From positions 1 through 64,000 of the forward strand of contig CALIEB010000005.1 of the NCBI GenBank assembly GCA_938022205.1: a stretch of DNA of 64,000 nt, written 5' to 3'. The stretch comes from an uncultured Anaerolineae bacterium. Lineage in GTDB: Bacteria > Chloroflexota > Anaerolineae > Aggregatilineales > Phototrophicaceae. Position 1 is the first letter of the stretch, and every line of letters begins with the position of its first letter. The position numbers were made by a program, and so were the translations under genes. The notes beneath the pieces were generated by a model that did no database searches, had not been told where the DNA came from, and saw nothing but the letters and a program-made list of their open reading frames with translations. Below are positions 42,339 through 50,303 of the stretch, piece by piece.

Positions 42339-42353
42339 TGTATACTGTATACA
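42339..42353. promoter_or_regulatory. Operator dyad at the transcription start
   Basis: TGTATAC-T-GTATACA is a perfect 7-1-7 dyad that starts about nine bases after the -10 box, so it covers the predicted transcription start. GTATAC cores are seen in GntR-type sites. No regulator gene is adjacent. Confidence 0.5.
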
Positions 42354-42393
42354 GTGCTTAAATAACGCTGTTACAATTAAAAAGGAGCAAAGC

Positions 42394-43929
42394 GTGAAAC
42401 ACACTAAGTTATTAGTTTTGGTAGTACTACTGCTCGTCAGCATGCTCGCCCCCGCCGTTAAAGCACAGGCGAACACGCTGACCATCGCCTCCGGCACGGA
42501 TATTGAAAACACCAATATCCACCTCGTTACGTCCTCGCCGTCTTTCTCGGTGCTAGAACACATCTACGAAACGCTCTTCAACATGACCCCTGAAGGCGAA
42601 CTCGTGCCTGTGCTAGCAGAAAGCATCGAAGCTACCGCTGACAATGTCTACGTCATCAAGCTCAAACAGGGTATCAGCTTCACCGACGGCACGCCGTTTA
42701 ACGCCGAAGCCGTAAAGGCAAACCTTGAATACATGCTTGACACGGAAAACGGCGCAGCCTTCCGCTTCCTGTTGGTCGTAGGCGGTGAACCCGCGCAAGT
42801 GGAAGTTTTGGACGAATACACCGTCCAAATCACCACCAAGTTCCCCTTTGCGCCGCTGCCCGCCCACCTTTCGCACGGTGCTTACGCGATGGTCAGCCCC
42901 GCCGCGTTGGCACAAGGCAAAGACTTCTTGGCTTCTAACGCCGTTGGCACGGGGCCCTTTGTTCTCAGCGAGTGGAAACGTGACGAAGAGGTTGTCCTGA
43001 CCCGCAACGATGCCTACTGGGGCGAAAAACCCGCGCTTGAGAAGGTCGTCTTCAAGGTCGTTAAGGAAAGCGGCGCGCGCCTCGTGGAAATTCAATCTGG
43101 CACCGTTGACGTGGCTGTGCGCGTGCCTCCCGCCGACATCCCGATGTTGCAAGCAGATCCCAACGTTGAGATTATGATTACGCCCGGTCTGCGCACCATC
43201 TACATCTTCTTCAACGTGACCGAAGAACCCTTCACCGACGTGCGCGTGCGCCAAGCGGTCAACTACGCTGTCGACGTGCAAGCCATCGTGGACAACTTGT
43301 TTGAAGGGGCTGCCCTCGTGAGCCGTGCGCCGTTCGCGCCTGCCATCTTCGGCTATTCTGCACAAGAGCCGTACGCCCGCGACCTCGAAAAAGCGAAGGC
43401 ATTGCTGGCTGAGGCAGGTGTCGCTGAAGGCACAACCTTGACGCTCTATCACCCGACGGGTCGTTACATCCAAGACGCGCTGGTGGCAGATGCCGTCCGT
43501 GCGCAGCTGCGCGAAGTTGGCTTAAACGTTGAGCTGCAGACGCTGGAATGGCCGCAGTACGTGCCACACGTGCGTCGTCCCAAACCCGACAATGACATTC
43601 AGTTCGCCATGCTCGGCTGGGGCGTTCCTACAATGGATGCCGACTACGCCCTGTTCGCGCTGTTCCATTCGTCGGAATTCCCGCCCGGCTTCAACGGTGC
43701 GTTCTACAGCAACCCTGAAGTAGACGCGCTGCTAGAAAAGGGTCGCTCCACACTTGACCAAGAAGAGCGCAAAGCCGCCTACGCCGAAGCCATCCGCATC
43801 ATCTGGGAAGACGCGCCATGGCTGTTCCTCTACAGCGAAATTCAGGTGACGGCAGTGCGCAAGAACGTTGAGGGCTTCATCGTTCACCCTGACGAAAGCC
43901 TGATTGCGACCTTCGCTAGCAAGAAGTAA
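42394..43929 (+). CDS. ABC importer substrate-binding protein, peptide/nickel (SBP family 5) type
   Basis: A 511-aa exported binding protein with a signal peptide (MKHTKLLVLVVLLLVSMLAPAVKAQA). Family 5 motifs are visible: FSVLEHIYETLFNMTPEGELVPVLAESIE, YVIKLKQGISFTDGTPFNAEAVKANLEYML, AVGTGPFVLSEWKRDEEVVLTRNDAYWG and FTDVRVRQAVNYAVDVQAIV. It starts with GTG after AAGGAG. The hairpin at 43963-43989 separates it from the permeases, as expected when a binding protein is made in excess. It may carry oligopeptides, nickel or another solute; the sequence does not tell which. Confidence 0.92.
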   Translation: MKHTKLLVLVVLLLVSMLAPAVKAQANTLTIASGTDIENTNIHLVTSSPSFSVLEHIYETLFNMTPEGELVPVLAESIEATADNVYVIKLKQGISFTDGTPFNAEAVKANLEYMLDTENGAAFRFLLVVGGEPAQVEVLDEYTVQITTKFPFAPLPAHLSHGAYAMVSPAALAQGKDFLASNAVGTGPFVLSEWKRDEEVVLTRNDAYWGEKPALEKVVFKVVKESGARLVEIQSGTVDVAVRVPPADIPMLQADPNVEIMITPGLRTIYIFFNVTEEPFTDVRVRQAVNYAVDVQAIVDNLFEGAALVSRAPFAPAIFGYSAQEPYARDLEKAKALLAEAGVAEGTTLTLYHPTGRYIQDALVADAVRAQLREVGLNVELQTLEWPQYVPHVRRPKPDNDIQFAMLGWGVPTMDADYALFALFHSSEFPPGFNGAFYSNPEVDALLEKGRSTLDQEERKAAYAEAIRIIWEDAPWLFLYSEIQVTAVRKNVEGFIVHPDESLIATFASKK

Positions 43930-43962
43930 GCGAGCTTAACGCGCTAGGACATGTTGAACAGG

Positions 43963-43998
43963 TCGAGACGGTACTTTGTGCCGTCTCGATTTATCTTA
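43963..43998 (+). terminator. Intercistronic hairpin between SBP and permease genes
   Basis: A perfect 9-bp stem TCGAGACGG/CCGTCTCGA (43963-43971 and 43981-43989) with a 9-base loop, followed by TTTATCTTAT. It is probably a partial terminator or 3'-end stabiliser that raises SBP over permease expression. Confidence 0.65.
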
Positions 43999-44019
43999 TA
44001 TGTTTTTCAAAGGTGAAGG

Positions 44020-44976
44020 ATGACTAAATTTATTGTGCGCCGTCTTCTGCTTGCTATTCCGACCCTGCTAGGCGTTTCGTTTTTAGTCTTCGCCAGCATT
44101 CGCCTTGTTCCGGGCGGTCCCGCTATCGCGCTAGCGGGCGAGCTTGCCACACCTGAAATCATCGAACAGGTCAACCGCGAGCTAGGGCTCGACCAACCGC
44201 TGCTCATTCAGTATGTCAACTATTTGGGGCGTATGCTGCGCTTTGACTTAGGACGCTCTATCCGCAGTGGGCTGCCAGTTATTGAAGAAATTCAAACGCG
44301 CCTGCCGCGCACATTGCTCTTGGCAGTCGTCAGCCTGACCGTTTCGTCGGTGCTGGGCATTACCATCGGCGTAACCGCCGCCACGCGCCCTAACTCGCTG
44401 TTTGATGGCGGCAGCATGATTTTCGCGCTGCTCGGCGTGTCGATGCCCATCTTTTGGTCAGGCTTAATGCTGATGATTTTCTTCGCTGTGTTGCTGCCGC
44501 AATGGTTAACGTCTATTGGGTTTCCGACAGGTCCCATCCTGCCGCCCACAGGCAGTGGCACATGGCAGCACCTCGTCATGCCGGTGACCGCGCTTGCCGC
44601 CAACTCTATGGCAATTCAGGCGCGCATGACCCGCGCCACCATGCTCGAAGTCTTGCGCCAAGACTACATCCGCACCGCGCGCGCCAAAGGACAAAAAGAG
44701 CGCATCGTCGTTTACGTTCACGCGCTGCGCAACGCCATGCTGCCTATCGTCACCATCATCGGCTTGCAGTTTGGCACGCTGCTGGGCGGCGCAGTTCTCA
44801 CGGAAACCGTCTTCAGCTGGCCCGGCATCGGTCGCCTCTTGGTGGATACCATCGGCTTCCGCGATTACCCCGTCATTCAAGGCACAGTGCTGACCATCTC
44901 GGTCGGCTTTGTGCTGACCAACCTTTTTGTGGACATCTTATACGCCTACCTTGACCCGCGTATCAAGTACTCCTAA
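44020..44976 (+). CDS. DppB-type ABC permease
   Basis: A 318-aa permease. It has the DppB-type N terminus FIVRRLLLAIPTLLGVSFLVFASIRLVPGGPA, periplasmic loop ELGLDQPLLIQYVNYLGRMLRFDLGRSI, and the EAA loop DYIRTARAKGQKERIVVYVHALRNAMLPIVTIIGLQFG, plus VFSWPGIGRLL. About six transmembrane helices. Partner of the downstream DppC-type gene (12-base gap). Confidence 0.94.
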   Translation: MTKFIVRRLLLAIPTLLGVSFLVFASIRLVPGGPAIALAGELATPEIIEQVNRELGLDQPLLIQYVNYLGRMLRFDLGRSIRSGLPVIEEIQTRLPRTLLLAVVSLTVSSVLGITIGVTAATRPNSLFDGGSMIFALLGVSMPIFWSGLMLMIFFAVLLPQWLTSIGFPTGPILPPTGSGTWQHLVMPVTALAANSMAIQARMTRATMLEVLRQDYIRTARAKGQKERIVVYVHALRNAMLPIVTIIGLQFGTLLGGAVLTETVFSWPGIGRLLVDTIGFRDYPVIQGTVLTISVGFVLTNLFVDILYAYLDPRIKYS

Positions 44977-44988
44977 AGGAAACCACGC

Positions 44989-45870
44989 ATGACCGCTTCG
45001 ATTCCTACGGACTTTACCGCGCCTAAAAAAACGTTTAAGCTGCCCACTTCCGTGCGCCGCCTCATTCGCAACCCGTTGGCGATGTTTGGCTTGTTCATTG
45101 TGCTAACCTTTATCTTCGTGGGCATCTTCGCCGAGCAGATTTCCCCCCATGACTATGACTTGTCTAACTTGTCGATGGCGCGCAAGGGACCCAGCGCGAC
45201 CTACGTGCTGGGCAACGATGAGATTGGACGCGACATGCTCTCACGCTTGTTTCACGGAGCGCGCATTTCGCTGACGCTAGGCGTGATTTCGGTGGGCATT
45301 GGGTTGATAGTGGGCGTTTTTATGGGCGTTGTGGCGGGTTATTTCGGCGGTGTCGTCGATTTAATCGTCATGGGCATCATCGACATCATGCTAGCGTTCC
45401 CCAGCATCTTGCTAGCCATTATGTTCGTCGCATTTCTTGGCGGCAGCCTACAAAACGCCATGATTGCCATCGGCGTGTTGTCCATCCCGGTCTACACACG
45501 CCTCGTGCGCAGCTCAACACTCTCCATCAAAGAAGAACTGTTCGTCGAGGCGGCGCGTGCGCTAGGGGCAAATCACGTCACCATCGTACTGCGCCACATC
45601 CTGCCCAACGTGTTCGCCCCCATCATCGTGCAGTCAACCCTACAAATGGCGGTCGCCATCCAAGCCGCTGCCGCGCTGGGATTCTTAGGTTTAGGCGCAC
45701 CGCCCGACGTGCCAGAATGGGGCAACATGCTGCAAAAGGGGCGTAACTTCATTTTCTCCGCGCCGCACATCGTCCTCTATCCGGGGTTGGCGACTATGCT
45801 CGTCGTGTTTGGCTTCAGCCTCTTGGGCGACGGCTTGCGCGACGCGCTTGACCCGCGCCTCAACCGCTAG
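44989..45870 (+). CDS. DppC-type ABC permease
   Basis: A 293-aa permease with the DppC-type opening (RRLIRNPLAMFGLFIVLTFIFVGIFAEQISPHDYD), GNDEIGRDMLSRLFHGARISL and the EAA loop EELFVEAARALGANHVTIVLRHILPNVFAPIIV. AAAGGA precedes the ATG. No DppD/DppF ATPase follows: the next gene is on the opposite strand and overlaps its last four bases. The importer must borrow ATPases encoded elsewhere. Confidence 0.94.
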   Translation: MTASIPTDFTAPKKTFKLPTSVRRLIRNPLAMFGLFIVLTFIFVGIFAEQISPHDYDLSNLSMARKGPSATYVLGNDEIGRDMLSRLFHGARISLTLGVISVGIGLIVGVFMGVVAGYFGGVVDLIVMGIIDIMLAFPSILLAIMFVAFLGGSLQNAMIAIGVLSIPVYTRLVRSSTLSIKEELFVEAARALGANHVTIVLRHILPNVFAPIIVQSTLQMAVAIQAAAALGFLGLGAPPDVPEWGNMLQKGRNFIFSAPHIVLYPGLATMLVVFGFSLLGDGLRDALDPRLNR

Positions 45871-48800
45871 GCGATGACAGCTTGGCGCACGCGCTGGCAA
45901 AGCACGCGCATGACACCTTCCATAATCTCGGGGCGCGTACTCATCAGCTGATAGAGGGGTTCGCGCTCCAAGACAAACACGGTGACATCGCTGGCCGCCG
46001 TCACCGATGCCACGCGCGGCGCAGCATCCAACACCGAAAGCTCGCCGAAAATTTCCGGTGCCTCTAGGTAGTTGAGCGTTACGCCGTGACGATGGACATG
46101 CACGCGCCCCGACACCAACATGTACATGCGCGTGCCAAGCTCATTCTCACGCAAAATCGGCGCGCCGCTGGTGAAAGATTGCTTTTGCAAGAGCTGCGCC
46201 ACTTCGGCTAGCACCGCGTCGGGTGTCTGCGCGAAGATGCTCACGCCGCGCAAAATCTCCACTTTTTCAAACACAGAAAACATCGCGTCCTCCCCTTCTA
46301 GTGGCCAAAATGCAAAACACTCGTCACGAGCGATGACCCCACGCTGATACAGCGTATAGCCCACGCACGCCTTTGTCCATGCGCTCGCCCAGCCCGTTTC
46401 ACCTTGTGCCAAGATAGTGCGATAGTGCTGTTCCACAGTTCGGTGACGTGGCGACACGTCTAATCGCTTAAGGCGTTCTTCCAAAGACAATCTCTCCAGC
46501 AAGGCGAAAATTACCCTGCGCTCCTCATAGCCCAACAGCACAAACAAGCCCTCCAGCGCGTAGCCGATGAGTTCTTGGTTGTTGGTGCGCATGCCGCGCT
46601 GCCAGTTTTCATACGCGCCCCAAATCATCTCACGCGCATAGAGCAGTCCGTAAAGATGAAACAGCCGCTCACGCACCGTGTTTAAGTCCTCTTCGAGCGC
46701 ACGCGCAACCAAAGGCACGGGTTGTGCGTCAAGCAGCACAGTCAACACTTCCGCCGCAATGATCGCCTCACGGTGTACCACCGCCGCAACGCTGTCATGC
46801 GCATAAGTATGCTGACGCGGCACGCGACTGAGCGCACGCAGCGACCACAGCCGCACGGCAGGGTTTTCATGCTGCCAATACTCGTGCAAGAGCGTTTCGC
46901 TCTCGGGCGACGCAATGTTGCCCAACACCTCAAATAGAGCCTTCTGCAGGTGCGGGTCATAGGTCATTGCCAGCTGGCGCGCCACAAACGGCAGGGCATC
47001 AGCGCGGCTTAACGCAGCAATCACATGCGTGCGGTAAATCTCGCGGCGCAAGAGCAGTAAGAGCAAATCGCTCAGCTCGGCAACGCGCTGCCCCGCCGCA
47101 CGCACCGCCAAGCGCACCACCTCGACGTAATCATCCGCTAAAAGCACGCGCACGTCATCCACGTACCGTTCCACTTGGCACAGCACCTGCGCAGCGTCTA
47201 GGCGGTCTTGCAGCTCTTGCGAGCGCACAAGCCGCGCCAGTGTTTCTGCACCCTGCCCTCGCGCCAGCAGCAATGCCAACGCATCCACGCGCAAAGCCGC
47301 GTCGTTTAAGGCCATGTTGAGCAAGGACAGCGCACTTTCTGCATCGGTCAACGCACACCACGTGCGCAGAGCCGCTATCCGCAATAGCGCAGGGTGTTCG
47401 CGGTCGTAGACCAGTGCCTGAACCATAGGCAGCAGCTCAACGAGCTGCTCTTGCTCGACCACCACCAGCACCGAGAGCTTGACCTGTGTCTCGGGGTGTT
47501 CCAACAAGGTGCGCAGCAGGTAGACGTTGTTCGCGTCCAACGTGCCAGCAGCGGTTAAGCTCTCGCTGGTTACTACCGTCGGTACCGCGTTAGCAAGCAT
47601 ATCTTGGCGCAAGAACACGTTGCGCACGGCAGCTGTGAGCAACCTCGCATAGTGTACATAGGTACGACGGCTCACAAGAAGCCACAACATCGCTAGCCCC
47701 AAAAGTAACACGACATAGAACAACGGGGGAATAGCGGGAAAAATTTGAAACACAATCAACATGCAGCCGCTTAAAATTAAAGCGACGCTGCCCAGCTTAC
47801 CTTCAGATTGGACGCGCACCCACGCTCGCTCTGAGGCTTTAAGCGGCTGGTAGAGCATCGCCATGACAGGCGATGTCATCGCGCCAAACAGCACGCCATC
47901 GGAAAGACGCACCAGTGCCAGCACAACGAAGAAAAAAAGGCTGCCCATACCTGTCATCATGCCAACCACCAGCGCGCCCAAAACGCCCAGCGCGATGATG
48001 CTAGGGTGCAGCGGCAGCGCAACGTGCAGACCAAAGCGTGCCACAAAACGCCCCGACAGCAGCGCAGAAAGACCAAGCGTGAAAAATGTCATCGTGCTGA
48101 CGAAAATACCAAGAAAACTAGCAAGGCGGACTTCCGTTACGAACATTTGCGCGGCTTGCCGATAGAACACAAACTCTAACACGTTCGCCGTCATTACCGC
48201 TGTGATTTTGAGCGCGAAAAACAGCACAATATAGTGGTTCTTTAGCACGTCCTGCAGCGTCATTGGCACAACCTCAAGCGTCTTGTGCTGCTCAAGGTAA
48301 AGGCGAAAACGCGGCAGTTCACGCATCAAGTGCAAGGCATACAGTAACAACCCTAACGCTGATGCCAGCAGCAAATGGTGAGCTGCACCGAATAAACTGA
48401 CCAGCGGAGCTGCTGTCAAGCCGCCTAAAATCGTGGCAAACATCATCGCTGCCGACAAAATCGCAAACAAACGCTTCGCCTCTTGGATGTTAAACAAGCG
48501 CGCCGCAGTTTCCCACAAGCCAATCGAGCCGTAGATGAACAGCGTACGATACCATGCCATGATTAAAAATTTGACCAGTGGTATTGGTACAACTGCCAGC
48601 AAAACCCAAAATGCCATCGCTGATACGCCTAGCAGCGCAACCGTGGTATAAAGCAAGCGCAAGAACCCCAGCCGTTTCTCGCTAGCAGTGTAGCCAACGC
48701 TCAGGGCAATCACCAGCAGTGCGTTGAGAATGTTGGCTTGCGGCAGCAAATCTGCGGCGTACTCTGAGAGAAAAATCGCGCTGGAGCTGGTATGAAACAA

Positions 48801-48902
48801 AGTCAGCGAGAAGCCTAGAAAAAACGCAGCGCGCAGCAGCACAGACATGCGGTCTTGTTCGCTCGCGCGGATACCCATAATCTGCCCAAAAAGTGTGGTC
48901 AT
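45867..48902 (-). CDS. NTT-like transporter / HEAT-repeat / cyclic-nucleotide-binding fusion protein
   Basis: A 1011-aa protein in three parts. Residues ~1-410 hold about 11-12 transmembrane helices resembling the ATP/ADP-translocase (NTT/MFS-like) superfamily. Residues ~430-760 are a helical HEAT-like array (VKLSVLVVVEQEQL, PAVRLWSLRALSRV). Residues ~880-1010 are a cyclic-nucleotide-binding domain with GELSVLDAAPRVASV (phosphate-binding cassette, Glu and Arg present). Related transporter-HEAT-cNMP architectures occur in several bacterial phyla. Transport of a nucleotide or other solute, gated by a cyclic nucleotide, is inference. It lacks a clear ribosome site. Confidence 0.75.
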   Translation of the reverse strand: MTTLFGQIMGIRASEQDRMSVLLRAAFFLGFSLTLFHTSSSAIFLSEYAADLLPQANILNALLVIALSVGYTASEKRLGFLRLLYTTVALLGVSAMAFWVLLAVVPIPLVKFLIMAWYRTLFIYGSIGLWETAARLFNIQEAKRLFAILSAAMMFATILGGLTAAPLVSLFGAAHHLLLASALGLLLYALHLMRELPRFRLYLEQHKTLEVVPMTLQDVLKNHYIVLFFALKITAVMTANVLEFVFYRQAAQMFVTEVRLASFLGIFVSTMTFFTLGLSALLSGRFVARFGLHVALPLHPSIIALGVLGALVVGMMTGMGSLFFFVVLALVRLSDGVLFGAMTSPVMAMLYQPLKASERAWVRVQSEGKLGSVALILSGCMLIVFQIFPAIPPLFYVVLLLGLAMLWLLVSRRTYVHYARLLTAAVRNVFLRQDMLANAVPTVVTSESLTAAGTLDANNVYLLRTLLEHPETQVKLSVLVVVEQEQLVELLPMVQALVYDREHPALLRIAALRTWCALTDAESALSLLNMALNDAALRVDALALLLARGQGAETLARLVRSQELQDRLDAAQVLCQVERYVDDVRVLLADDYVEVVRLAVRAAGQRVAELSDLLLLLLRREIYRTHVIAALSRADALPFVARQLAMTYDPHLQKALFEVLGNIASPESETLLHEYWQHENPAVRLWSLRALSRVPRQHTYAHDSVAAVVHREAIIAAEVLTVLLDAQPVPLVARALEEDLNTVRERLFHLYGLLYAREMIWGAYENWQRGMRTNNQELIGYALEGLFVLLGYEERRVIFALLERLSLEERLKRLDVSPRHRTVEQHYRTILAQGETGWASAWTKACVGYTLYQRGVIARDECFAFWPLEGEDAMFSVFEKVEILRGVSIFAQTPDAVLAEVAQLLQKQSFTSGAPILRENELGTRMYMLVSGRVHVHRHGVTLNYLEAPEIFGELSVLDAAPRVASVTAASDVTVFVLEREPLYQLMSTRPEIMEGVMRVLCQRVRQAVIA

Positions 48903-48932
48903 ATGGCATAGTTTCAGGTGTTTCGAGTAAAG

Positions 48933-49076
48933 ATGTTTTTTATTTTACCTGAAAATCCTATGCCTGCTCTCAGTTTGGCGGAACAAAACCTTGCGCTGGT
49001 GAACAACGGCGCGCTGGTTATCGCAGGCGTGGTCGCTACGGCAGTGCTGGCGCGTCTCGCACTAGCACGCAGCTAG
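48933..49076 (+). CDS. Possible small membrane protein
   Basis: A 47-codon frame starts at ATG 48933 (GAGTAAAG just upstream) or at ATG 48960 (38 aa) and ends at TAG 49074. The product would be mostly one hydrophobic helix (ALVIAGVVATAVLARLALA) with a basic end. It sits in the gap between the fusion protein, which is divergent, and the convergent SGNH gene. No homologue is recognised and no strong promoter is evident, so it may be chance. Confidence 0.35.
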   Translation: MFFILPENPMPALSLAEQNLALVNNGALVIAGVVATAVLARLALARS

Positions 49077-49094
49077 CGACACTGTCGTAAGCGG

Positions 49095-50300
49095 TTAAGG
49101 AACGGTTATCAGCGCGTGAAGTGCCTCACTAACGCGCTGGTGCGCCAAAACGCTGGGGTGCGCGTCGAAGGGGTTCACCATGAGTTGTTGCGGCGCAATC
49201 CCCGCAAAGAGCGTGAGCGTGTTCACTGTTGGCACGTCACGCGCCGCAAAATATGCCAACACAGGCGCGAGCATGTCGGCAGACCCCTCACAATCGGCGA
49301 GATTGCACCACACCACCACATATAAAGGCACATCGCGCTCGCGCACCCACCCCACCACCGCCTCTAGTTCTTCGCTAGCATAGATTGCCCACGCTTCAGG
49401 GTTGGCATAGGCGGCGCGCAAGTAATCCATATAACGTTCACCCGTGTTGAGCGCGGCGTAGTGATAAACGCGGTAGTAATAGAAGTTAGCCAGATAGGCG
49501 TTCTCCACCCACCAAATCCACGCGGGGTCGGGGTCGCGGCGCAAGCCACGCAGCGGTGGCAGCACACGCCCCGCTGTACCCTCTGCGATGTCGTTGAGGT
49601 AGTGCGACAGCACCAGCACGTCGGGCGCGGTGGGATAACGCTGCAGGTCAGCGAACGCTGACCCTACGCCAAAGCCCGGGACCGCCACCACGTTTACCGC
49701 ATAGGCATCCCCGAGCAAGCGCGCCAGCTGGTGGGGAAACGTGTCAGCAATGTCGTTCACGCCGTAGCCCACCGCGAACGAGTCGCCCATCACCAGCACA
49801 TGACGACGCGTCGGGTCATCGTTCGGGGGATTGTCACGGTAGCCATAGGCGTTCACGGGCTGCCAATACAGGCGATACCAGTTTTGGTGCATCTTGCTAA
49901 ACGCGAAGCTATCCGACATCGCCACGCCGTAGCGCAGCCACAGCTCCGCGCCCAAGATGAGCAAGCACAGCGTCACCAGCGTGACAAACGGGTTGACCCA
50001 CCTGCCGTTAAGCGCACGCAGCCCGTCGCGGTCTAGCCCACAAGTAAACCAGCCCAACGCCCACGTCATGCCGCCGCCCAACCACAAGCCTTCCTCCAGC
50101 GCGAACGGCAAGCCCGCCGCAGGTTGAAACGCCAGCAGCCATCCCCCCAGCACGCCAACAACCGCCAGCAGCCACACACCGCCAAACAAGGGCGGCACGC
50201 GCCGTAGCCAGCGCAAGGGCAAGCGCGCGACACGCCAGCCCACACGCGCTAGCACTGTCCACGCCAGCAGCAGCGCGCCTATGACGGCAAGCGCGTTCAT
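49095..50300 (-). CDS. Membrane-anchored SGNH/GDSL-type hydrolase
   Basis: A 401-aa protein. The N-terminal ~125 residues contain about four hydrophobic helices. The SGNH fold then follows: block I VMGDSFAVGYGVND (~165-178), a Gly in VPGFGVGSAF, SHYLNDIAEG and the C-terminal DAHPS catalytic pair (~385). The domain faces the outside if the N-terminal helices are arranged in the usual way. It may deacylate or acylate surface polysaccharide (AlgX/OatA-like logic), which is inference. It lies three bases downstream of the helicase gene on the same strand. Confidence 0.78.
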   Translation of the reverse strand: MNALAVIGALLLAWTVLARVGWRVARLPLRWLRRVPPLFGGVWLLAVVGVLGGWLLAFQPAAGLPFALEEGLWLGGGMTWALGWFTCGLDRDGLRALNGRWVNPFVTLVTLCLLILGAELWLRYGVAMSDSFAFSKMHQNWYRLYWQPVNAYGYRDNPPNDDPTRRHVLVMGDSFAVGYGVNDIADTFPHQLARLLGDAYAVNVVAVPGFGVGSAFADLQRYPTAPDVLVLSHYLNDIAEGTAGRVLPPLRGLRRDPDPAWIWWVENAYLANFYYYRVYHYAALNTGERYMDYLRAAYANPEAWAIYASEELEAVVGWVRERDVPLYVVVWCNLADCEGSADMLAPVLAYFAARDVPTVNTLTLFAGIAPQQLMVNPFDAHPSVLAHQRVSEALHALITVP

Positions 50301-50303
50301 GTG

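Noticed and set aside
42613-43473. A 286-codon open frame antisense to the SBP family 5 gene
   Set aside because: Pure shadow of a clearly identified gene; no ribosome site and no recognisable fold. The same applies to the long antisense frame at 40855-41661 opposite nagA.
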